A stretch of 29,816 bases of DNA from Irineochytrium annulatum. Taxonomy: Eukaryota > Chytridiomycota > Chytridiomycetes > Chytridiales > Chytridiaceae. Where the stretch lies: positions 1 through 29,816 of the forward strand of contig JADGJL010000236.1 of the NCBI GenBank assembly GCA_027600665.1. Reading direction: 5' to 3'. Each line of letters starts with the position of its first letter. Positions within the stretch are counted from its first letter, which is position 1. A model generated the notes under the pieces. It searched no databases and was not told the DNA's origin. It saw only the letters and a list, made by a program, of their open reading frames with translations. Positions 1 to 10,462 of this stretch are shown here, piece by piece. The position numbers and the translations under genes were made by a program.

Positions 1-29
1 ATCTAATCTGACACTGCGCGTTCCCCCAG

Positions 30-1437
30 CCGTTCTGCACACAGATACTCGGTGACCTCGGGGCGGAGGTCATCAAGGTTGAAAACCGAACCGGAGGGGA
101 CGACACGCGAGCATGGGGACCGTTAGTTGTTTTTCAGAAGCGACAGCGTTAATGACGGATTACAGACCGTTCGCGAACGGGGAGTCCGCCTACTTCCTGG
201 GCATAAACAGGAACAAAAAGTCCATCACGGTCAACTTCAAGAAGCCAGAGGGCGTGGAGATCATTAGGCGGTTGGCTGCGACAAGGTTTCGGCGGTTTAA
301 CCTTGAACCGGAAAGTTAACCGCGCGATGCAGTGACGTCCTCGTTGAAAACTTCGTGCCGGGGAAGCTTGACGCGATGGGACTCGGATACGAGGCGTTGC
401 GGAAGGTTAACCCGCGGCTCGTTTATACGTCGATCACAGGTTTTGTGCACGCATCATAATTACCGTCTAACACGGGGCGATCAAAGGCTATGGGCCCACA
501 GGACCGTCAGCAAAGCAGCCAGGATACGACCTGATCATAGAAGCGGAAGCCGGCCTGATGCACATAACAGGTTCGTACCCTATTCTCACTCGCAATGACG
601 CGTCCCGCATCAACAGGTGAACGCGAAGGCGCCCCGGTCAAAGTCGGCGTGGCCATCACAGACATCACAACCGGCCTCTACGCCCACGGTGCCATCATGG
701 CGGCCCTCCTCGCCCGCGCTCGGACGAATGAGGGACAGAAGGTGGACGTCTCACTCATCGAATCCCAGGTGGCCGCGCTGTCTAACATCGCACACTCGTA
801 TTTGATCGGAGGAGTCGAGGGAAAAAGGTTGGGGACGGAGCACGCGAGCATCGTGCCATATCAGGCGTTCCGGACCACAAGCGGTTATGTCATTGTCGGG
901 GCGGGGAACGACGCGCAGTTCCGGAAGCTGTGCAATGCGATTGGTCGGAGTGAGTTAGCGGAGGATCCGTTGTATAAGAGCAATAGCGACAGGGTCAAGA
1001 ATCGGGATAAACTTGTCGGTGTCTTCCGAGGTTGTTATTGCGTCACCTAACGCATGTTTAGATCGCGATACTCTCAAGCATTTTTCTCAAACTCCCGACG
1101 GACAAGTGGCTGAAGAAGCTTGAGCCCATCGGGATCCCATACGCGCCGATTAACAACCTTAAGGATACGTTCGCGCATCCCCAAATCATAGCGCGGGACA
1201 TGATACAGGAAGTGGATCACCCGACTGTATGTCTTTTCCCTCTTACTTCCAGCTGACTTACGACCTTTCCAGGCAGGGAGGATTAAGACTGTGGGCATAC
1301 CGGTGAAGTACTCGATGACGAAGCCGTCAATCCGGATGCCGCCGCCGACATTGGGGCAGCACACGCAGGAGGTTCTGGAGGAGCTGGGTTACAACGCGGA
1401 TGCGATAACTGAGATGAGGGACAATCTTGTCATATAA
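30..1437 (+). CDS. SUGCT: SUGCT-like class III CoA-transferase, 5' partial
   Basis: CaiB/BaiF-type (family III) CoA-transferase. By similarity it resembles SUGCT, which moves CoA between succinyl-CoA and dicarboxylic acids such as glutarate or hydroxymethylglutarate in mitochondria. The first visible exon opens after an intron acceptor and encodes [18 protein letters not shown], the N-terminal Rossmann segment of the family. Later exons give [65 protein letters not shown] and [17 protein letters not shown]. The D in the [10 protein letters not shown] block is at the usual catalytic-Asp position. The protein ends MRDNLVI before TAA at 1435-1437. At least six introns of 30-60 nt are needed. The junction near 1020-1070 does not join cleanly in frame by eye, so a boundary there is unresolved. 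The start codon and any targeting peptide lie outside the window. The family is certain, the exact substrate is inferred. Confidence 0.9.
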
Positions 1438-2083
1438 ACAGCGATTTTTCTTGCGACGGTGATTATTGCAATCTCAATTTAAACAGTATGTCGTATGCTG
1501 GACGCGTTGCGACGGGTTGTTCAATACTTTGACTCTGAATAAACGTTTTGAACAAGGAGATAACGCGATAGTCAAATGTCAGGAGTAATACAGGGTGTAA
1601 TTTAACCCGGAAATTGTCTTAAGTTTTGAAAGAATCGTCTCTGGTGGCAAATTGGCCGAAAGTAGTATACTAAATATAATTTCAAGGATAAATAAATTTA
1701 CCAGAAGGCACCCCTACAATCATGCGTTATGCTTGTAAAACCAATTCCCAAGCAGTAACAACAACTTGCTCCATCTGGTGTTGGTGACTGGCGCCGAACC
1801 TAGTCCATCTGCAGACGCTAAAAATGGTTTTGTATGTTACTATGTCCCCCAGGGACTTGATCTAATTCTGACATGCACTGGGCTATTGCGCAGCATTCCA
1901 GGAATTATTGCCTATGGAAAGCGACCATAGAAGTCGGGTCCGCTCAAACAAGTGCAATGAGTATAAATAAAAGCCCGACTATCAAGAAAGTTTAGGCGAA
2001 CATCTGCAAGCCAGAAAATGTTTTAAAGGCCACGAAAAACATTTCTGGAGTGGTAGTTCTGCAGGAATTTGCAATCAACGCTC
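1438..2083. other. Gene-free AT-rich spacer
   Basis: No ORF with convincing codon use or family resemblance is visible on either strand between the CoA-transferase stop and the tRNA repeat. The one eye-catching element is a good TATA-like string (TATAAATAAAA) near 1963-1973, about 150 nt before the first tRNA, with no gene behind it that I can support. Confidence 0.6.
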
Positions 2084-2121
2084 ATAGACAGCACCGAAAG
2101 CAGAAAAAGACATCAACCAAT

Positions 2122-2193
2122 GGGGAAATAACTCAGTGGTAGAGTGCTCGCTTCGCATGCGAGATGCCCGGGGTTCAATCCCCCGTTTCTCCA
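2122..2193 (+). tRNA. tRNA-Ala (anticodon CGC)
   Basis: A 72-nt cloverleaf folds by eye. The acceptor stem is GGGGAAA with TTTCTCC (one G-U pair). The anticodon stem is CTCGC/GCGAG with loop TTCGCAT, so the anticodon at 2154-2156 is CGC, which reads GCG (Ala). The T arm is CGGGG/CCCCG with loop TTCAATC, and the discriminator is A. No intron is present and CCA is not encoded. The internal B box (GGTTCAATCC) is present. A run of eleven T at 2235-2245 can serve as the Pol III terminator. Confidence 0.97.
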
Positions 2194-2234
2194 CCTTCCT
2201 AAGCCTTAAAAGCTTAACTATGAGAGGGTGTCCG

Positions 2235-2245
2235 TTTTTTTTTTT
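2235..2245 (+). terminator. Pol III T-run for the forward tRNA-Ala
   Basis: Eleven consecutive T about 42 nt after the tRNA 3' end, the usual form of an RNA polymerase III terminator. Confidence 0.6.
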
Positions 2246-2341
2246 CGCTCTTAGCTGCAGATCTTCCACTTCGTTGTACTTTCCCTTGGAGCTTTATTTT
2301 TCATTCTCACTACTTCACATCATAGCACATACGTAAAGAAT

Positions 2342-2347
2342 AAAAAA
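2342..2347 (-). terminator. Pol III T-run for the reverse tRNA-Ala
   Basis: Six A on the plus strand (T6 on the transcribed sense of the minus gene), about 23 nt beyond the 3' end of the reverse tRNA-Ala. It is not part of the duplicated unit, so this copy appears to use its own terminator. Confidence 0.55.
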
Positions 2348-2369
2348 GATACAGACTCCTGCGAAGTTG

Positions 2370-2441
2370 TGGAGAAACGGGGGATTGAACCCCGGGCATC
2401 TCGCATGCGAAGCGAGCACTCTACCACTGAGTTATTTCCCC
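2370..2441 (-). tRNA. tRNA-Ala (anticodon CGC), inverted second copy
   Basis: Reverse complement of the 72-nt gene at 2122-2193, with the same acceptor, anticodon and T-arm pairings and the same CGC anticodon. No substitution is visible inside the gene, so it should be functional. It converges on the first copy. Confidence 0.96.
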
Positions 2442-2479
2442 ATTGGTTGGTGTCTTTTTCTGCTCTTGGTGCCGTCTAT

Positions 2480-2933
2480 AAACGTATGTTCTAAAAGAAC
2501 TAGTTCTTTAGTTATTACGTTAACAACGTTGACATTTACGTAGGCTCAATTAGTGCCCGTGGAGCCTGTCATTTGCATTGTCACCTCCTTCATCCTACGC
2601 GCATGCTGCAATCTATCGTCCCCGCATGCATTATTTAAAGACGATGATGTGATGTGATCGTCGCCAACACTTCTGGTTTTCCCGACGACAGGAACCTTTT
2701 GGTACCAACTGAGCCGGCATTCCTCGAAAATTTAAACCGACGCCAGGTCTGGGCAACGCGTTTGGACGTCGATGCTTGATGGCTTTGCTCATTTTGTTTA
2801 ACTCATAACTCTTCGACATCAGGCTTTAGCCTGCAATGTTATCGTACCGCGACATCATTCCAGCTGTAACGTGAGATGTGGGATGAGCACCTTCCACTGA
2901 TGACTTAAGTCGGACAGTTTTGACATCGAATGA
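2480..2933. other. Spacer with no supported gene
   Basis: About 450 nt between the tRNA repeat and the REV3 start. ORFs here are short and lack the C/G-ending codon preference of the neighbouring genes. A small imperfect hairpin (GACGATGA...TGATCGTC) lies near 2640-2662. The stretch just before 2934 should hold the REV3 promoter, but I see no firm TATA box. Confidence 0.5.
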
Positions 2934-5900
2934 ATGAGCTCTGCCCAAGACTCCCCTGCCGTCGCCGTCCGGCTGGTCTCGATCGACTCCTATGTGGCGG
3001 AGGCGAACCCGCTGATGGACCGCTGCTTTACGCCATTCTCCTCATCGCGGCGCGTGAAGGTCCCCATCATCCGCGTCTTCGGCTCAACGGAACTCGGCCA
3101 GAAGTGCTGCGTCCACATCCACCAGGTTTACCTTAGATGGCGTCTTGGCGTTAGAAAATTAAAGCATGCTCTTTTAATAAAAGACATATCCCTACTTTTA
3201 CATTCAATACGATGGCCCGCGCGACCCCGGCAGTGGTTTGTCGTAGGCTTTCCCGACTTTCGCGCTCTTACGTGTCAGTCCACAGATACATCTATCAGCT
3301 CGGGAAGAGCATCGACCAGGCCGTCGCGATGGTCAGCAGGAGTAATGATTCCAACGGGGACCGGCCGCCAGAGGTGGCGGCCATAATCCCTGTGCAGGGT
3401 ATACCGTTCTATGGCTTCCATGCCGCGTACACGGTCTTCCTTAAGGTTTACCTGCTGCATCCGACGCATCAGTCGAGGATTGTCGAGCTGCTGAACTCTG
3501 GCGCGATCATGGGAAAGACCTTCGATGTGTATGACGCGCATTTGTCATATCTTGCCCAGTTTATGGTTGATTACAACCTGCTCGGCATGGACTACTTGGA
3601 GTTTGCCGATGTGCGATTTCGGCTGCCGATCCGCGGTCAGTGCTAGTGCTCAGAGGTGACCTAATAGATCGAGCAGAAGACTATCCCCGCTCGCTAAGTC
3701 ATGCGCATCTACTCAGTGATGCTACCGTGCCGGAGTCGATGAAGTGGCCGACTGCCAGTCAAGTCGCCCGGCAGACTTACAGTGAATTGGAATTTGATGC
3801 ATGGGCCATCGATATCATCAACCGACGGCGTATACCGGAGAGGCCTGATATGGGAGTTATCGACCCAGAAAAGCCGAGGGCAGCCTTTGGCGGCAAATTG
3901 GTCCCATCCCTAGCCTCCTTATGGGAGGTGAACCGCCAACTGCAGAACGTCCAAATTGCTAATTGAGTTTTAAGGACGAGCTCAAGAGACGGAAAGCGAG
4001 AGGCTTGCCGACTGATTCCCTGAACGAGCTTCCTCCCTCGCAAACGGCCAGGGGCAAGGTCGTGTGGAAATCGGAGCACGCGATCCGCGAGCAGATCTCG
4101 GAGTTGTGCTCAAAGGCGGAGATCGACACGAATTTCAAATTTCCTCAGAGACTGGAGGGCTTCATGACTGCGTTTGCGTCCGCGACCGCCTTGTATGATG
4201 ATGAATGTTTGCTGCGTATTTCAAAAGATTTCGATTCAAACTCGAATGTTGTCCTGAACGCGGATATTGTCAAGGTATATGCTTTTTTACAAGATGATGT
4301 GTCGACGCTAATTCGGAATAGTCACAAAGTTTTGAGGATCCTCATGACAACGCCGCAAATGAAGTCCACCACGAAATCAATGAAGGGGATCAGTCCGAAC
4401 AAGAAGACGATAACGATAATGCCGATGCCGTCCCCGATTTTCCTAAAGAGGACGAGGAGCCCATGATGCTAACGGAGCCCTTCGTCCAAAGCGGCACTCC
4501 CCAGCGGAACCTCGAAAATGAAAAGTACTTTACGAAGAGCATTACGACTTTATGGTCCCCGAACGCAAACGAGGAGGCTCCTCATCCGTTCACAAATCCG
4601 CCGCTGCCGTTCAGCCCTGACGGTAAAGACATTTCGTTGCCGTCGTACTTAAGTTCTGAAGTGAAGGAAACGACACAAGCCCTTGTCAGCGATACATCCC
4701 TTCGGAATATGTTTATGCTGCAGAGGCTGCCACCAGCGTGGTCAAAACTATCGCAGCCCAGTCTCTCACAAAGATCTTTCGTCAACGTCTTCCGTGGAAT
4801 TTCGTACTGGCGATCTATAGTCGAGTTTAAAGAACGGTGCAAAGACTTTTTACAAGTTTTTCATCTAACAGTCATTCTCAAGCGCGGTGCGAAGTAAAAT
4901 ATGGACTCCGGTGTCACATCCTCCTTCAGTCGCTCGAGTAAAACACCAATTACTCGAAGTCAAAGCGAAGGCCAATAGCCAGGGAGTCCCGTCCCAAGTC
5001 TGTTTGCTTCAGCGTATCCTGGTGCTTGCTAACTATCAAAGCTTGAGGCCCCGACACCTGCAAATCGGTTTGGCATAAAGTACAGTCAAATACAATCGGA
5101 CGCATTATCGCATGAGCTTGAGCATTTGTCGATTATGAGCCTTGAGACTTTTGGTACACCTAACTGCTGCAGTTTTTGCGTACTGAAAGTTGCTAGCTCC
5201 ATCACGAGAAGGAATGATGCCAAACCCAGACGAGGATTCCATTCGTTGTCTCTTCTTTTGTTTACATAGCGAGGAAAGTATCGATTTAATGCCATTGCCC
5301 GATAAACCTAGGTCTGTCGTATTCAAGGTCGTATGCTTCTGACCCTTGTAGATATCATTGCGGAATTATCTTGGTCCAGGATGAAGCCGAGGAATCTTGG
5401 AGAGGGAACGGGCTGGCCGGTATGGCGCCGAAGTTCCCTCGTTTGTGGAAACTTATCATGGCGACAGACTGCTTTGTCGAAGTTTGCTTGAATGAGCGAG
5501 ACCTCTTCCACTCGCTAATTGACATTGTTCGCAAGTACGATCCTGACATCTCCGTCGGTTATGAGATTCATAGCTCTTCGTGGGGATATGCCGTTGAGCG
5601 AGCAATGATTGCATACGGTTCGGCTTTGCTCTACACTTGCTTTGAGTTGATTTAATCAATTAGATCTTGATCTAACGGCGGAGCTCGCGCGAGTCAAATG
5701 TGGGGTCAAGACCAAGTTTGGCAGAAAGGAGGATCCGTATGGGTTTTCCACGCACTCGGCGATTTCCGCCTCGGGCCGTATTTTCCTGAACGTGTGGAGG
5801 CTGATGAAGTCGGAGGTTACTCTGACAAGTTACTCCCTCGAGAGTACCGTTTTTCACATTATTCATAAAAGGTAAAGCCCCATAGTTTGGTTTTTTTTGT

Positions 5901-8301
5901 TGAAGTACGTAGAATCCCTAAGTTCAGCCCTACGACGCTCACCCAGTGGTACTCAAGGCCGTTGAGTCGGTGGCGGACGTTGAAGCATTACATCGAGAGG
6001 ACTCATCTCACACTGCAGCTTCTTCAAGACACTAGTCTCATTAGTCGGACGAGGTTTGCCCACCGGGGGCGAAACAGTTACTGAACTCCTGTTAGCGAGT
6101 TCGCAAGAGTTTACGGTATTGACTTCTACTCTGTGCTATGGCGCGGATCTCAGTTTAAAGTGGAATCAATCATGACAAGGATCTCAAAACCTGAGAACTA
6201 CATAATGATATCGGCGAATGCGAAGGAGGTGGCTGCTGTGCGATCCAACTATTTCCTGAAACAAAACTACTAGATTCGTGAAATGAGGGCAATAGATTGC
6301 CTTCCGTTGATTCTCGAGCCGAAGTCGACGCCAGGCGGAGTGTACAGGGATCCGTTGGCCGTTATGGATTTTCAATCGTTATACCCTTCCGTTATGATTG
6401 CGTATAACTATTGGTTTGATTTTCAGCGCGAACGTATATAACCCCATCGTAGTTTTAGCACGTGTTTGGGGAGAGCGGAGGGTGTTGGCGGTTCCAATCC
6501 TCTCGGTGTGCTTAAGAGTTACACCGTACCTCTCGATGTTTTCACAGCTCTGAAGGATGACCTTATCGGTATGTCAACGCCTACATCGAAGTAGGCTCTA
6601 ATACTTATTAGTCACACCCAACGGCTTGCTTTTTGTCAAGCCGAAAATACGCGAGGGTACTTTAGGCAGGATGCTTACCGAAATCCTCAACACGAGGCAA
6701 ATGGTGAAGCAGTCAATGAAGCTGTACAAAGGAGACAAGGGTTTGCTTCGGATACTGGAAGCGCGACAGCTTTCTTTAAAGCTGATCGCCAACGTGACGT
6801 ACGGGTACGCGGGGGCGAGCTTTACGGGACGGATGCCGTGTTCTGACGTTGCCGACGCAATCGTTCAGACCGGGAGGGCCTCGCTTGAATTTGTACATCT
6901 AAATGTGAAAATATTGCTTATTGATCTCGCATTAGGCAATGGAGCTTGTCAAACGGACGCCTGCATGGGGTGGGGAAGTTGTATACGGGGATACCGACAG
7001 TATGTTTATAAACATCGCGGCAACTTCGAGATCGGACGCCTTTAAAGTAGGCGACGCCATAGCGAGAGCTGTCACGCTTTTGAATCCGGAGCCGATGAAG
7101 TTGAAGTTTGAGAAGGTTTTCACACTCTCGAAGCACTTCAAAGTAATTTTGCAAAGATCTATCATCCTTGCGTGCTGCTGACAAAGAAGCGCTACGTTGG
7201 CTTTATGTTCGAGAGCCCAAATCAAGTCGAACCTGGATTCGATGCGAAAGGCATTGAAACCGTTCGACGTGATGGATGTCCTGCTGTGGCCAAGACGCTG
7301 GAGCAGACCTTGAAGTAATCTCGATACTGTCCATTGTCGCTGATATTTGGTAGAATCTTGTTCCGAGATCGGGGTGTAGACGTCCTCAAGTCCTACTTGA
7401 CGCGCCAATGGGGAAGAATACTGTCAGGAAAGGTCTCCTTAATTGATTTTATAATTGCAATGGAAGTCAGGGGGATGGATGCATACAAGTAGGTTCTACG
7501 CGGAAAGCTGCTGCTAATGCTGGTAGAAATGAAACGCCGGGTCTTGCTGTTAGCAAACGGAAAATGGCGGTCGATCAACGTGCCGGTCCTCAAGTGGGAG
7601 AACGAGTTCCTATCATTGTCACTCACGGAGAACCCGGGCGGACGATCGCGGACCGCTCGGTCACGCCATTCGAGATTGCGACAAATAAGTAAGCATTTTC
7701 CACGCAATAGCTGTGTTAAAACTGTGAACTGTATTTAAGGCGCCTAAGATTGGACGGTCGCTATTACATCGAAAATAAGATCAACCCAGCTCTTGCACGA
7801 GTACTCAAAAAATGCGATATTGGTAACTTATGTTTTTCGCGCCAATACTAACTTTGAAGTAGATATTGATAAATGGTATAAAGAGATGCCTCGTCACCAC
7901 CGAATCATACAGTACGATCAGCAAGCTTTGATGGAACGCAAAAACTCGACTATCGATCAGTTCTACTTATCGCAAAATTGTGTGTTGTGCGATGTGGAAA
8001 CAGCGCGTAGTAAGCTCCGTCACTCTTTAGCCAAACATGACCTTTGCTAGTATTGTGCGATGCGTGCCTGACTGATGCTGAGAGCTCGGTGTACGCCCTG
8101 TCGAATTTATTATCGCACTGGCAGCGGCAGCATCTACAGTGTCAGCTTGTTTGCAAGAGCTGCGCCGGCCACTCGGTCATCATGGACGGTGAATCCAGCT
8201 GCGAATCGGTCGATTGTCCCATGTTTTACTCTCGCTGGAAGGCGCGGCATCAGGTGGCTTTCGGAGAGGAGCTGATGGAAAAAGCAATGTTGCAGTTTTA
8301 G
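2934..8301 (+). CDS. REV3: DNA polymerase zeta catalytic subunit (REV3)
   Basis: B-family translesion DNA polymerase, the catalytic partner of REV7 in mutagenic bypass of lesions. The start is ATG 2934, giving an N terminus with VRLVSIDSYVAEANPLMDRC and VPIIRVFGSTELGQKCCVHIH, as in Rev3/Pol delta N-terminal domains. GIPFYGFH and GKTFDVYDAHLSYLAQFMVD follow, then the Rev3 block YSELEFDAWAIDI. The degenerate exonuclease region has YDPDISVGYEIHSSSWGY. Polymerase motifs are intact: motif A DFQSLYPSVMIAYNY (from 6367), motif B KLIANVTYGY (about 6780), motif C YGDTDS (6984-7001), then CVLLTKKRYVGFMFESP and KGIETVRRDGCP. The C terminus keeps CysA (CVLC...LCDAC) and CysB (CKSC...C...C), the latter the expected Fe-S and accessory-subunit site. 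Roughly twenty introns near 40-50 nt explain all apparent frame breaks. The product should be near 1,400-1,500 residues by estimate, close to yeast Rev3 and lacking the long vertebrate middle region. Confidence 0.95.
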
Positions 8302-9065
8302 CTATGCTACGCCAACTGATATCCTCTATTGAGAGGACCTGCAAACTATCGGCGTATGCCTGCTGAATACATCGCCGCCGCGACCGGTGCGATTGGACTC
8401 GCATTGCCTCTACATTGGCAAAGAAGCCACGCGAGCAAGAATGAACGGAAGACAGGCACACACTATCAGATGTTCAGACAGCGTCGCACCTGTTAGAAAC
8501 GTTGGGTGGTTCGAGAACGTGATCAATGAGTGACGTTGCTGTTAGTGCTATTGAAGAGACACCTAATTTAACATGCAAACCCTTGCGGGTTGTCGTATGC
8601 ATATGGAAAAATAATGGCAATATGTGCCTTTTGGCTCCTTGCGTCCTCTTGCGCAAGTTACCTAAGGGCATGTTCCTAATAATGACTAACTCGTCCTCAA
8701 ATTACACAGGGTCATTGGTGGGTGTGATTGATGGTTGTGATGTATCACACCTTCCATTTCAAAAACCATCGGGAAGTCGCTGGGAGTTTATACCACGAGG
8801 CTGCTGACGTCCCAACAAATCTCAAAATAGAGACTAGCCGTCAGTTCGAACACCGAACGCCTTCCACTTCATCCGTGGCTTGTCCAAGTGATCTCGCATT
8901 ACTTGCAGCTCAGAGCTGATCGTCAAATGTCTGCCTTCATTCTCACAAGTTAACGGCATTGGCGCACCACCACTTTCAGGACCACATCCCAGCGAAGAGC
9001 AGACCGGAAGTTCCTGCCCTTTGCCAGAGCTCGTCGAGTTCGATCACACCCCTCAGGTCGCGTCA
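8302..9065. other. Spacer between REV3 and the zinc-finger-like repeats
   Basis: No protein family is recognisable on either strand. Short ORFs (for example 8526-8807 +) have no conserved-looking content or good start context. A pyrimidine-rich stretch ending in CAG at about 8979 could be an acceptor for an upstream exon of the gene that follows, but this cannot be shown. Confidence 0.45.
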
Positions 9066-9600
9066 ATGTCCGCACAGAGGAAGAGATCACGAGACGACCC
9101 GCAGACGGCCTTCCTAGCGCTCCCCGGCGTCCTCTCGGCAACGCCAACGTCATTTGATTGCCACTGCGGAAAGTCAATTAAGTTGGAGAAGACGGCGAAC
9201 TACCAGCAAAGAAACTACTGGATTCACATGAGATCCTGCAAAGGGCTTCACGGCAGCCGTGAGGTGGCGGGAGGGAAGACATGGAAGAGGATGACGGAGG
9301 CGGAGAGCGGGCGACGTTTTTAGCGCTGCCCGGGGTCGTGTCGGCCACGCCAACTTCGTTCGTCTGCCGGTGTGGAAAGGAGGTTCACCTCAGAAAGAGG
9401 AAGCAGGTCGCAGGAGACCCTTGAATTTATGATGACTTCGGTTACTGGAATCACAGATCCTTCTGTCCGGCGGGAGGCAACTCGGTAGGGGAAACGAAGC
9501 CGGCAAGAAGCCACGCCAATACACAGCCAATAAAAAAACGCCAACGGGCTTTGCCAAGGCTTCCTTCGGCAGGCTCTCAGGTGATGTCGCGTCCTTAAGC
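9066..9600 (+). pseudogene. Tandem CxC-W-H-C zinc-finger-like protein, probably decayed
   Basis: Starts at ATG 9066 (MSAQRKRSRDDPQ). Two copies of one module follow, 206 nt apart. Copy 1: TAFLALPGVLSATPTSF, then CHCGKSIKLEK, then YWIHMRSC. Copy 2: ATFLALPGVVSATPTSF, then CRCGKEVHLRK, then YWNHRSFC. The spaced C-x-C, W..H and C pattern suggests one zinc ion per module, and a Lys/Arg-rich leader suggests nucleic-acid binding. The 206-nt spacing is not a multiple of three. A 44-nt GTGAGG...GAG intron could restore phase, but copy 2 is then interrupted by TGA at 9421-9423 between its CxC and W..H parts. I read it as a recently duplicated, degenerating gene. A truncated one-module protein (stop at 9321-9323) is the alternative. 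Similar CGK-x-IKL...W..H...C modules occur, as I recall, in lineage-specific fungal proteins of unknown role. Confidence 0.55.
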
Positions 9601-10416
9601 GTGAGTCACCATGTTTTCACTAAATTCTGGCTCTCGATATTTATTTACAGGTTTAAAGCAGGATCCCAGGATGCGTTTGGTTTCGTCAGTCGATTCCTCA
9701 ATAGAGCCTCGCTGCGATGAGAAGAACGGAAGCAACTTTCCACCGCCTTCTTGGGGTGCCGCCACCAATAATAAGGACGATACTAATCTGGAGCCCGTAT
9801 TCTGGGCGGCATGAGTCCTGCCTTTGCTGACGGGGCAAATTGTAGAGTAGGCGGAGGGGGTGGCAATTTCAGTAGAGAAATAAACAGGAACACGTGCGGC
9901 CTGGTTGTTACGAGGACAAAGCACAACTGACCGTTGTTATCGATTTGTGGAACAACAGACGAAGGGCGAGTCGTGCGAGCGATTTCTCTGGGGCGGTCTG
10001 GTCACGGTACATGATAGCTGACAGCGATAAGGAACTTGGAGGAAGTGAGAGTGGGACGGTCTTGTTGTTGTTGTGACGAGCGCACAGACTGGAGACGGTT
10101 CTAGCCATGCCAGTGGCAGTCCGGCGCTAAGAACGGGAAACAAACAAACCATCGTCGCAGGGGTTGCATAAGGAAGATTAATTAGTGGGGCACGGATTTA
10201 TTCTTCACCGAAATGTGCGTAAAGCATTATTCCAAAAAAAAACTGAACGTCACTATTTATGCGCCACGACAAAGTCATCACTTATTTGTTCATCGGAACT
10301 TCCCGCGGACGTGGATCGAGGCCCGTTCAGGCTGGTCGCGATGGCGCCGAGAAGCGGGCGCGCCGATTTCAAAGGATTTCAAAGGAGATTTTTTCCACCG
10401 CCCGCACTTCGCGCCT
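9601..10416. other. Spacer without supported gene
   Basis: ORFs on both strands are short (at most 109 codons), unlike neighbouring genes in codon use, and match nothing I recognise. I cannot support a gene here. Confidence 0.45.
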
Positions 10417-10462
10417 TCATAAACGAGCCGCCATCAATATCCATCTCACTTAGCAGTCAGCA

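Larger units (their letters stand above)
2084..2479. repeat. Inverted repeat carrying two tRNA-Ala genes
   Basis: Arms 2084-2193 and 2370-2479 (about 110 nt each) are near-perfect reverse complements around a 176-nt spacer. Each arm holds a complete tRNA-Ala gene plus about 38 nt of its 5' flank. The tRNA parts look identical and the flanks differ at about four positions. Similarity stops right after the tRNA discriminator base, so the copied unit was 5' flank plus tRNA, not the terminator. The genes point toward each other. Confidence 0.93.

Noticed and set aside
2934..8301. REV3 as a pseudogene because of many in-frame stops
   Set aside because: Conserved Rev3 blocks, all polymerase motifs and the C-terminal cysteines are intact, and the stops fall in short GT...AG introns.
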